Of a stretch of DNA of 21,748 nt, positions 13,581 through 20,085 are shown piece by piece. Under the pieces are notes generated by a model. The model searched no databases and had not been told where the DNA came from. It was given only the letters and a program-made list of their open reading frames with translations. The position numbers were made by a program, and so were the translations under genes. Within the stretch, counting starts at the first letter, position 1; every line of letters begins with the position of its first letter. Source of the stretch: an uncultured Oscillospiraceae bacterium (GTDB lineage: Bacteria; Bacillota; Clostridia; Oscillospirales; Ruminococcaceae); contig CAJUHS010000027.1 in assembly GCA_910586535.1 (NCBI GenBank), positions 1-21,748 on the forward strand, written 5' to 3'.

Positions 13581-13581
13581 G

Positions 13582-13618
13582 AACTGCCCGGATCGCTCAA
13601 TGATCCGGGCAGTTTTTT
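13582..13618. terminator. Strong convergent terminator
   Basis: AACTGCCCGGATC (13582-13594) and GATCCGGGCAGTT (13602-13614) form a perfect 13-bp stem with a 7-nt loop, followed by a T run to 13618. It ends the kinase gene and, with a poorer T tract (TTCCTATTTT), probably also the leftward five-gene operon. Confidence 0.9.
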
Positions 13619-13630
13619 ATCCGCACAGTT

Positions 13631-14029
13631 TTACTTTTCATTCTTTTTTGTATTTTCAGCTTCGGAACTAACTGTTCCGGCTGCCTTTTCAGCATTGCTT
13701 TTCTTAACGGCATTGAAAATATCCGATATTTTAAGCGCTTTGTCAATATCGCCCTCAATTTTAAGTTTCCCGTTTGTAAAAGCTTTCACCGAATCCAGAG
13801 AACCGCTGCATATATTTAAAAAATCGTCTCCAGAAACGATGAGCTTGCAGTCGCGGTCGTAGTATTCATAAGGCTCGACGTAAATATTTCCGTCCTTAAG
13901 CTCAATATAAAATGCTCCCGAGCCCTCGCCTGTTATGTCTACCTCAACTGCAAGATGTCCATCAATGCCGCTTGCATTGTTGGCAAGAATAAGCTCTCTT
14001 GATTTTGCAAAAATTTCTTCGTAAGTCAT
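13631..14029 (-). CDS. SCP2 sterol-carrier-type lipid-binding protein
   Basis: This 132-residue protein matches the SCP2 fold over residues 15-110: alternating strands around LAVEVDITGEGSGAFYIELK, the CKLIVSGDDFLNICSGSLDS helix region, and the FTNGKLKIEGDIDKALKI segment typical of the family. The last 25 residues are a disordered Lys/Glu/Ala tail. SCP2 domains bind hydrophobic molecules such as fatty acids, acyl-CoA or lipids in a tunnel. It is the last gene of the operon, starting 11 nt after the acyl ligase stop; its AAGGAG site overlaps the ligase stop region, so it is translationally coupled. In context it probably carries or shields a lipid-like substrate or product. Which lipid is unknown. 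Confidence 0.88.
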   Translation of the reverse strand: MTYEEIFAKSRELILANNASGIDGHLAVEVDITGEGSGAFYIELKDGNIYVEPYEYYDRDCKLIVSGDDFLNICSGSLDSVKAFTNGKLKIEGDIDKALKISDIFNAVKKSNAEKAAGTVSSEAENTKKNEK

Positions 14030-14040
14030 ATCCGTTCTCC

Positions 14041-15579
14041 TTATCTTATGCGTCTGCCCTGTACGGACTGGCTGCGTTTTATTTTTTTAGACGTGGTTTT
14101 CTCAAATTCCGAGTCCCTCATCAATACACGTCTTATTGCCTTTGCGGAAGTAACAGTCTTGTTAACACTGTCAACAGCTTCAAGAAGTTTTTCCTCTATC
14201 TCCGCTGCGGAAAGATTTTTTGCAGCCTCTGCTGCGGGGAAAAATTCCGCGGTAATTACACTGTCTTCGCTGTAAACAAGAACGTCCCCGACGACATCAT
14301 ATTCCGCAAATTTATTCTCCAGTTCTTCGGGAGAAACGTTCTCGCCGTTGGAAAGTATGATAAGATTTTTCTTTCTTCCGGTAATAAAAACGCGGTTCTT
14401 TTCGTCCACATAACCAAGATCGCCTGTTCTCAGCCAGCCGTCCGGTGTAAGAGCTTCCGCTGTCTCAGTTTCGTCTTTATAGTATCCCGCCATTACCGAG
14501 GGGCTTTTTACAAGTATCTCGCCGTCAACGGTTTTTACTGTGCAGCCGTTTACGATAACGCCAACATCTCCGGCGCATTCCTTGTCAGCCGGATCGGCTG
14601 TGGAAATCCTTGGAGAACACTCAGTCATTCCATATCCCTGCGCCATATTAAATCCCATTTCTATGTAAGCCTTCTGCAGTTCGGGGCGAAGATATGCACC
14701 GCCGCTGTAAATGGTTTTCAGACGTCCTCCGAAAACGCTTTGGGCGATCATTGCGACAGGTACCTCCAGTCTTGCAGCGGCAGCCGCTTTTATCTGCTTG
14801 TATATGGTCTCCGCAATCATCGGTACAATAAGCATTATAGTGGGAGCGAACCTTTTAAGATTCTGAGGAATATGCATCATCGAATCGTTGAAGCAAAGTG
14901 TCGAACCGTACCTCAGCGACAAAAGAATGTCGCAGGTAAAGCAGTAAATGTGGTGTATAGGAAGTACCGAAAGCACAGTGTCATCGGGAGTAGACTCGTT
15001 ATCCTGACACATTGCGTTGTCTATGTAGTTACTGTTCAAAAGCATAACGCCCTTGCTTTTTCCTGTTGTTCCCGAGGTGTAAACTATTGCCGCAAGCCTG
15101 TCTGCCGGAACGCCGGGAAAATCTGTGGGAACGTTTTTTTCAAGAAGCTCGGAAAGCTCTGCAAAAGAAATATACTCCTTAACATTGGGGCAATTTGCCT
15201 TTACTGCGGGAATCATTTTTTCATACCTTGGATCGTAACAAAAAATGTCTGTATCGCTTCTTACAAGCAGTTCGCAGATATCTTCGCAGGAAAGCTGTGC
15301 GTCAAGAGGTACAGCTGTGCTTCCGCCGCATACCGTACCGAACCAGCTAACCAGCCAGCCGTAGCTCGACGGGCCTATGACCGCTGTGTGGACTTGCTTT
15401 TCGCCGCCGTACTTATCTTTTATATACCCGTAAAGCTTTCTGACGTCGGTGTAAAACTCACCGAAAGTCTTTTCCGAAACTTCGCCTTTGACAAACTCTT
15501 TGAGGAACGTTTTTCCGCCGAATTTCTGCGCAGATTTTTTTACAAGATCGGCAACGGATATTATTTCGTTTTTATTCAT
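14041..15579 (-). CDS. AMP-forming acyl ligase (acyl-CoA or acyl-ACP synthetase family)
   Basis: A 512-residue member of the ANL superfamily, which activates a carboxylic acid as its adenylate and transfers it to a thiol. Visible motifs: the AMP/phosphate loop YTSGTTGKSKGV at 167-178, the substrate region LPIHHIYCFTCDILL (206-220) resembling fatty-acid ligases more than amino-acid adenylation domains, GYGMTE at 315-320, TGD at 385-387, GRKKN at 401-405, and the C-terminal catalytic lysine in TTSKKIKR (498 or 499). Its ATG is 1 nt after the stop of the acyl carrier gene, with AAGGAGA inside that gene. This suggests it loads that carrier with an acyl group, acting as an acyl-ACP ligase, instead of making free acyl-CoA. 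The acyl chain is unknown. Confidence 0.92.
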   Translation of the reverse strand: MNKNEIISVADLVKKSAQKFGGKTFLKEFVKGEVSEKTFGEFYTDVRKLYGYIKDKYGGEKQVHTAVIGPSSYGWLVSWFGTVCGGSTAVPLDAQLSCEDICELLVRSDTDIFCYDPRYEKMIPAVKANCPNVKEYISFAELSELLEKNVPTDFPGVPADRLAAIVYTSGTTGKSKGVMLLNSNYIDNAMCQDNESTPDDTVLSVLPIHHIYCFTCDILLSLRYGSTLCFNDSMMHIPQNLKRFAPTIMLIVPMIAETIYKQIKAAAAARLEVPVAMIAQSVFGGRLKTIYSGGAYLRPELQKAYIEMGFNMAQGYGMTECSPRISTADPADKECAGDVGVIVNGCTVKTVDGEILVKSPSVMAGYYKDETETAEALTPDGWLRTGDLGYVDEKNRVFITGRKKNLIILSNGENVSPEELENKFAEYDVVGDVLVYSEDSVITAEFFPAAEAAKNLSAAEIEEKLLEAVDSVNKTVTSAKAIRRVLMRDSEFEKTTSKKIKRSQSVQGRRIR

Positions 15580-15580
15580 A

Positions 15581-15814
15581 TTACTGTCTCTCCTTTAAAC
15601 TGCTGAGATATTTTACCGCTTCCCCGACAGTATGCACGTCCGCGATCTCGGTTTCGTCGACAGTAACGCCAAATTCCTCTTCAAGGTCTCCGAGCATACT
15701 TATGAAGTCGTAGGAATTAAAGCCTAAATCCTCTATAAAGCGTGAATCGGCGGTAATGTCCTCCGCGTTTACCTCAACGTAATTGCAGATAAGCTCTTTT
15801 ATTTTTTCAAGCAT
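15581..15814 (-). CDS. Stand-alone acyl carrier protein
   Basis: A 77-residue acidic four-helix carrier with the ACP layout: helix I MLEKIKELICNYVE, the phosphopantetheine site S34 in LGFNSYDF, and helix II-III LGDLEEEFGVTVDETEIADV. The usual D-S-L motif is N-S-Y here, unlike housekeeping AcpP, which points to a specialised carrier of the PCP/ACP type. AAGGAGG lies 7 nt before the ATG. It sits between the condensation-domain gene (23 nt) and the acyl ligase (1 nt). Attachment of phosphopantetheine would need a transferase encoded elsewhere. It presumably carries the acyl group activated by the ligase to the condensation-like enzyme. Confidence 0.93.
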   Translation of the reverse strand: MLEKIKELICNYVEVNAEDITADSRFIEDLGFNSYDFISMLGDLEEEFGVTVDETEIADVHTVGEAVKYLSSLKERQ

Positions 15815-15837
15815 ATTGCAGTCCTCCTTGCATAATT

Positions 15838-17244
15838 TTATATCATTTCCAGAATTTCGCCTATAGTACGGGTTTCGTCCTCAATACCCCTGAAAAGAAC
15901 ACGGCAGAGATAATAGTAAAAATACTGCATTTCAGCTTCCGTCACAGCGTCTACCCTGTACTCAAAGCTGAAGTTCAGACCGTTGTCTTCGGGGCGGTGC
16001 ATGACTGTAAGATACAGCGGCTGTCCTGCAACGCCGTTGGTGTACCAGAAGCTCTTGTAAGGTATATCGGGCATTTCCTTGGTGTTCTTTTTTAATGAAA
16101 GAGGCTGATATGTCAAGGCAATGCTTTCATAGCTTGTACCGCGGATATTTTTCCAATGCTCGGCACGCTTCATGTTAACTTCAATGGGATCGTAATTTGC
16201 ATGGCGGAAAATTTTATTCTGCTCCGCCTGTATCATTTTTACGCCGTCAAGGAAAGTCATTTCAGGCTCCATAACAGTCCTCATCGGAAAAAAGTGTACC
16301 CTTGTTCCTCCGGAGTATTTTTCCAGAAGAGTCCCCCGGCGGGCTATACAGGTCTTGACGGAAACGTCCTTTTCATTATCGTTGAATTTGGAAAGAACAG
16401 TACGGAGTCCCATAAGGAGCAAGCTTGCCATCGGAACGTTATACAGCTCGCAGAACTTCATAAGCCGCATTGAGGAGTCCTTTTCAAGAGGGTAAACGGA
16501 AATTGAAGCTATGGGACTTTTGGATATTATCATTGCACATCGCTGATCCGGATCGTTATTTTCCCGCCTTTGGGTAAGAAGCCTTCCCTGTCCGGCAAAG
16601 TCGGTGTACATAGGTTCGCTTTCTTTAATAGAATTCAGCCAAAATTCTTCGTCCTTTTTACGTGCGGAACTGTCCGCCTCGTATGCTAAATCCTTTTCAA
16701 GCTGCTTTATATAAGACTGCATTGAAGCAGGCATTTCCGTACCGTATTTCATAGAGCAGTATGTCTCCAGTACAGCCCTGTTAAAACCGATAATAGAGCT
16801 TGAATCCATTGTCATGTGGTCAACTTTAAGGTAAAGTCCGCTGTAACCGTCCGGAAGCTTTATCATTACAACTTGGTTCATGGGAGAATTGTACCTCTCA
16901 AACGGAACAGCAGTCCATTTCCGCATTTCCTCGTGAGCGTCCTCCTCATTCCATGATGAAAAATCCCTAAACGGAACGTCACGTTCCTCAAAGGGTGTTA
17001 TGTACTGATAAACATTTCCGTCATCGTCGCAGACAAAACGCAGCCGCATTGTCTCAAACATTTCATAGGCTTTATAGACCGCTTTTTTCAGCAGGGCAAA
17101 ATCCACGTCCTGCTTTACATACAGACCTGTTCCTATGCACAATACCTGTGTGGGACAAAATTTTATGGTGTAGTTATGCAGCCTCTGAGCAGCGCACAGC
17201 GGGTAGCATTTCATCACCGCGCCGTTAATGTTAAATTCTTTCAT
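15838..17244 (-). CDS. Stand-alone condensation-domain acyltransferase
   Basis: A 468-residue protein resembling the non-ribosomal peptide condensation (C) domain superfamily in length and layout. The active-site HHxxxDG is DHMTMDS at 142-148: the catalytic second histidine (H143) and D147 are kept, while the first His is Asp and the Gly is Ser. The N-terminal lobe opens with YPLCAAQRLHNYTIKF, matching the C1-type opening, and the second lobe contains the SYESIALTYQPLSL and VTEAEMQYFYYYLCRVLFRG segments. C-superfamily enzymes move an acyl group from a carrier to an amine or hydroxyl. With an ACP and a fatty-type ligase next door, N- or O-acylation of an acceptor is likely. No adenylation or carrier domain is fused. 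GGAGG precedes the ATG. Confidence 0.85.
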   Translation of the reverse strand: MKEFNINGAVMKCYPLCAAQRLHNYTIKFCPTQVLCIGTGLYVKQDVDFALLKKAVYKAYEMFETMRLRFVCDDDGNVYQYITPFEERDVPFRDFSSWNEEDAHEEMRKWTAVPFERYNSPMNQVVMIKLPDGYSGLYLKVDHMTMDSSSIIGFNRAVLETYCSMKYGTEMPASMQSYIKQLEKDLAYEADSSARKKDEEFWLNSIKESEPMYTDFAGQGRLLTQRRENNDPDQRCAMIISKSPIASISVYPLEKDSSMRLMKFCELYNVPMASLLLMGLRTVLSKFNDNEKDVSVKTCIARRGTLLEKYSGGTRVHFFPMRTVMEPEMTFLDGVKMIQAEQNKIFRHANYDPIEVNMKRAEHWKNIRGTSYESIALTYQPLSLKKNTKEMPDIPYKSFWYTNGVAGQPLYLTVMHRPEDNGLNFSFEYRVDAVTEAEMQYFYYYLCRVLFRGIEDETRTIGEILEMI

Positions 17245-17317
17245 GACAAACCTCCGATTTCCTTTCCGATGCGGGACAGCTTGCCGTCCCTGTTTGTTTA
17301 AAGCTTTGTCTTAACAA

Positions 17318-18274
17318 TTATCCGACATATTTTTCAAGAAAGCCTTTGACCTTTGCTTCATAAGCTTCCTTGTTTTCGTAGTATGAGGCTGCGTGCGCCG
17401 CATTGTCAACGATAAGGATATCTTTCGGAGAACGGCACATTTTATAATTTTTTTCGGACATCCACACAGGAACAAAATCATCGTCCCTGCCGTGTATGAA
17501 AAGAATAGGTACTCCCGTTGCCTGAACTGCGTCAAGAGTGGAATAATCCCTGAAACCGTAACCGGCTTTCCTGCGGCACATCATGTCGTTGATATTCATT
17601 ATCGGAAACGGAGGCAGATGATAGTCCCTTTTGAGAATGTGAGCAAAAACGTCATAAGGCGAGGTAAACGCGCAGTCTGCAACCACGGCTTTTACCGACG
17701 GGGATAAGCTTGTAAGGCCTGCTGTCATAACCGCTATCGTTGCGCCCATAGACACTCCGTAAAGAACTATCTCGGCATTTCCCTCAAACCGCTTTTCCAT
17801 GCAGTCGATCCATGCTTTCATGTCAAATCTGTCAAGTATGCCGAATCCTACGTAATCCCCCTCGCTTTTGCCGTGGGCTCTGTGATCCACAATGAGGCAG
17901 TTATAACCCATTCTGTGGAAGAAAACGGCAATAGAAACACAGTCCTTTAAACCGCATCCGGTGTAACCGTGACCGCATATAGCAAGCTTATTGCTCTGAT
18001 ATTCCGCTGGAAGAAAATCTCCGTGAAGAGTAAGCCCGTCTCTCGATCTGATCGTAATATGCTCCAATTCCCGGGCAAAAAGCCATTCCTTGTTGGGAGC
18101 AATAACTTTTTTGTATTCCTCCCATTTTGCCATATCAGCCATTTCGTTAAGGTCAACTCTCAGCACGTCCTGTCTGGGTATGACCCTGTTGAAAAGCATG
18201 ACCGCTCCAGCGGTGCAGGCTGTTCCCAGGACCGCCGTTCCCAGTGCGGCTGCTCCGAAAACCATTTTTTTCAT
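17318..18274 (-). CDS. Membrane-anchored alpha/beta hydrolase
   Basis: A 318-residue hydrolase. A hydrophobic N-terminal helix at about 4-28 should anchor it with the catalytic domain outside. The oxyanion region is GHGYTG (101-106). The nucleophile is S175 in GVSMGA, the acid probably D265 in HGRDDDFVP, and the base H294 in AAHAASY, so the triad is complete. It resembles the BEM46/FrsA-like peptidase-esterase hydrolases of Clostridia. GAGGTCGG precedes the ATG. It is first in the operon under the TetR-type operators and 73 nt before the condensation gene, with no clear terminator between them. It could be an esterase acting on the pathway product or on a toxic lipid. Thioesterase release is another option, though an outside location argues against it. 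Confidence 0.88.
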   Translation of the reverse strand: MKKMVFGAAALGTAVLGTACTAGAVMLFNRVIPRQDVLRVDLNEMADMAKWEEYKKVIAPNKEWLFARELEHITIRSRDGLTLHGDFLPAEYQSNKLAICGHGYTGCGLKDCVSIAVFFHRMGYNCLIVDHRAHGKSEGDYVGFGILDRFDMKAWIDCMEKRFEGNAEIVLYGVSMGATIAVMTAGLTSLSPSVKAVVADCAFTSPYDVFAHILKRDYHLPPFPIMNINDMMCRRKAGYGFRDYSTLDAVQATGVPILFIHGRDDDFVPVWMSEKNYKMCRSPKDILIVDNAAHAASYYENKEAYEAKVKGFLEKYVG

Positions 18275-18299
18275 ATTATTCCGACCTCTTTTTCTTGTA

Positions 18300-18316
18300 T
18301 TCGACCCTCAGTCGAA
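18300..18316. promoter_or_regulatory. TetR-type operator site 1
   Basis: TTCGACCCTCAGTCGAA: the outer six bases on each side are a perfect inverted repeat, with a one-base break of symmetry inside. It lies in the hydrolase leader, 26 nt upstream of its ATG. Confidence 0.75.
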
Positions 18317-18390
18317 AAGCTGCCCGAAAAAATCGGTATTTCTGTAAGAGAATACCGCTAATATCCTGCTAAAAATTTCGTGCATGCCGT

Positions 18391-18407
18391 TTCGACTGTC
18401 AGTCGAA
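18391..18407. promoter_or_regulatory. TetR-type operator site 2
   Basis: TTCGACTG-T-CAGTCGAA is a perfect 17-bp palindrome, the best of the three sites, just downstream of the leftward promoter, so a bound regulator would block transcription. Confidence 0.85.
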
Positions 18408-18419
18408 TTTCTTTGGTTA

Positions 18420-18448
18420 ATTATAACACGTTTTCGACCGCAGGTCAA
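18420..18448 (-). promoter_or_regulatory. Leftward promoter of the five-gene operon
   Basis: On the leftward strand TTGACC (18448-18443) and TATAAT (18425-18420) have a 17-nt spacer. The -35 box and half the spacer are covered by operator site 3. Confidence 0.85.
18433..18448. promoter_or_regulatory. TetR-type operator site 3
   Basis: TTCGACCGCAGGTCAA is an imperfect palindrome related to sites 1 and 2, overlapping the -35 box of the leftward promoter. Confidence 0.65.
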
Positions 18449-18472
18449 CTTGCTATTTAACTAAATTTTCTA

Positions 18473-18501
18473 TTGAAATAAATAATATTTTGTGCTATAA
18501 T
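18473..18501 (+). promoter_or_regulatory. Rightward promoter of the TetR gene
   Basis: TTGAAA at 18473-18478 and TATAAT at 18496-18501 have a 17-nt spacer. It is 25 bp from operator site 3, so autoregulation is possible but less direct than control of the operon. Confidence 0.75.
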
Positions 18502-18571
18502 GATGTAAATAATTTCACCTGTGCAGTTTATACAGACAAAACAGGCGCTATATAAGAAACGGGGAACTAAA

Positions 18572-19189
18572 ATGAAAAATAAAACCGATATAATTTTAAA
18601 TTCCGCCGAGGAGCTTATGTGCGGAATGACCAATCCTGTGCAGGATATAACCGTGGATATGATAGCCAAAAACGCGGGAATAGGAAAAGGAAGCATATAC
18701 TATTATTTTAAAAGCAAGGAAGAAATAATTGACGCCGTTATCGAAAGAAGCTACTCTCTCGCAATACGTGAATACTTTGAAAACGTAAGCAAACAAAGCT
18801 CCACCGTCGAAAAGCTAAAAACCTTGTTTCGTTCAATGCTTACAAAGGAGTTCAGAGACAGTCACCGAAACGTCATACTCCCGCTTCATATTCAGGACGA
18901 CCTGCTGCTTCACCATAAAATGATGATGACCGCCATAAAGACCGTATCCCCTATTCTCACCGAAATACTTGCAGAGGGACAGGCTGACGGCTCAATCAGC
19001 ACCGAAGCTCCGAAAGAAAGCGCGGAAATGATAGTCGCTATGCTTACATTTCTGTTGGATAAATCATTTTTCCCCGCCGATACCGATAGTATATACCGAA
19101 AGCTCAGGCTGTACGCAAATGTGCTCGAAACCTGCCTAAAGCCCGAAAAAGGAAGCTTTGATTTTCTCTTTACTCCTTTAGATGATTAA
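18572..19189 (+). CDS. TetR/AcrR-family regulator
   Basis: A 205-residue protein from the ATG at 18572, which has a GGGGA ribosome site. A GTG at 18521 would add 17 residues but has no such site and lies only about 12 nt from the expected transcript start. Residues 7-55 are the TetR HTH: ILNSAEELMCGMTNPVQDIT, then VDMIAKNAGIGKGSIYYYFKS with the conserved YYYF, and KEEIIDAVIERS. The rest is the all-helical ligand-binding and dimer domain. It is divergent from the hydrolase operon, and palindromes in the shared intergenic region fit TetR operators. It probably represses the five-gene operon and may respond to an acyl or lipid-like ligand, which is inference. It could also act on distant genes. 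Confidence 0.93.
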   Translation: MKNKTDIILNSAEELMCGMTNPVQDITVDMIAKNAGIGKGSIYYYFKSKEEIIDAVIERSYSLAIREYFENVSKQSSTVEKLKTLFRSMLTKEFRDSHRNVILPLHIQDDLLLHHKMMMTAIKTVSPILTEILAEGQADGSISTEAPKESAEMIVAMLTFLLDKSFFPADTDSIYRKLRLYANVLETCLKPEKGSFDFLFTPLDD

Positions 19190-19217
19190 AATTTACAAAA
19201 TAATATAAATATAATGA

Positions 19218-19277
19218 ATAGCCGCCCGAACGTACCGAATCGCATAAAAACGATTTCTAAAAACGTTCAGACGGCTA
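19218..19277 (+). terminator. Imperfect long hairpin after the TetR gene
   Basis: ATAGCCGCCCGAACGT (19218-19233) pairs with ACGTTCAGACGGCTAT (19262-19277) with two mismatches, and an inner ATCG/CGAT stem lies between them. The trailing ATACATTTTT is a weak T tract, so termination is likely but not certain. Confidence 0.55.
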
Positions 19278-19566
19278 TATACATTTTTGCCGCATATAAT
19301 TTTTATAATAATTGGAATTGTACGTCCAGCACTAAATATCCGTTTCCGGCTCGGTATTCCATTGTTCCGCTCTTTTTTGCGCTGCCCACTGTATGTTGGA
19401 AAGTCCGTATCCGTGCTCCTTTCATGTACTTTTTGTAACTTAGAGTCACTCGGCTCCGCTTATCAACCCGTCATAACGGTTTCTTATGCGAAGCAGAAAC
19501 AGGAAAATTATTGAAATAAAATTATTTTCAAAAAAGTTTTTGACGTCATTTTAAATTTTTTATCTG
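19278..19566. other. Noncoding stretch between the TetR gene and the mobile segment
   Basis: No gene is convincing here. Two overlapping rightward frames (19214-19438 and 19287-19514) and a 40-codon leftward frame (19303-19425) have no well-placed ribosome site. The right half becomes very AT-rich. The left boundary of the recombinase segment may lie here. Confidence 0.45.
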
Positions 19567-19806
19567 CTAACGGTTTTCATTGCATATCACGCGTATTCGC
19601 TTGATATGTGATAAATCCTTATCCGGAAACATCATCTGTGCGCACGCCAGCGCAAAGTCAGATAGCATTTCCGATTCCTCCTCGGATGTATGTATCGGTT
19701 CGCGGCAAATAATCGTTGCGCCTCCGTCGGTACGGGCAACCGTTGTGATCTCATTATCTGTTTTGGTTTCTGAAAGTATTGTGTAACCTTCATTCCAAAA
19801 GCTCAT
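19567..19806 (-). CDS. Small conserved-looking protein next to the serine recombinase
   Basis: The protein has 79 residues from the ATG at 19806, preceded by GGAGGTGATGTT; an upstream start at 19854 is rejected because that ribosome site lies between. It starts MSFWNEGYTILSETKTDNEI, has a predicted strand pair (ITTVARTDGGATIICREPI), an acidic helix (SEEESEMLSDFALACAQMM) and a basic tail ending KRIRVICNENR. Alpha-beta layout and size suggest a small folded domain. I do not know a named family. It is divergent from the recombinase gene across about 280 nt, and a role as an accessory factor of the recombinase is possible only from position. Confidence 0.7.
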   Translation of the reverse strand: MSFWNEGYTILSETKTDNEITTVARTDGGATIICREPIHTSEEESEMLSDFALACAQMMFPDKDLSHIKRIRVICNENR

Positions 19807-20085
19807 AACATCACCTCCGTTAAATTTATTATGAACAATGCTTGTCAGTTGCATGTCTGCATTATTTTTTGCAGCTTAACTGCTTTTTCTCTTTACGAAA
19901 AGATCATCTCAAGATGTATACAAATCAGTCTGCAATTGCAGTATAGAATGATTACAGCTGAACTGATTTATGAATATTAATTTATCTTAAAATCATATAT
20001 ACAAAACAACTGACCATAACAAGGCCGCTATAAAACTAAAAAATCAAATCCTCAAACAGCCTGAAAAACGGAAAGGAGTCCTGAT

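Noticed and set aside
13999..15606. A 535-codon open frame opposite the acyl ligase gene
   Set aside because: It lies antisense to a protein with complete ANL motifs, has no ribosome site and gives a Cys- and Tyr-rich translation without domains.
17272..17290. Hairpin between the hydrolase and condensation genes as a terminator
   Set aside because: The GGGAC/GTCCC stem is short and has no T run in the leftward direction, so it does not justify splitting the operon.
18521..18571. Longer TetR start at the GTG at 18521
   Set aside because: No ribosome site precedes it, and the ATG at 18572 with GGGGA gives the normal TetR N-terminal length.
19303..19425. A 40-codon leftward frame and overlapping rightward frames after the TetR gene
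   Set aside because: No properly spaced ribosome site and no recognisable sequence; the only AAAGGAG lies inside the leftward frame, with no start codon suitably placed after it.
19871..19960. Short palindromes upstream of the recombinase as attachment or operator sites
   Set aside because: Several GCAGC/CTGC and CTGCAATTGCAG-like motifs occur, but none repeats clearly or overlaps a convincing promoter.
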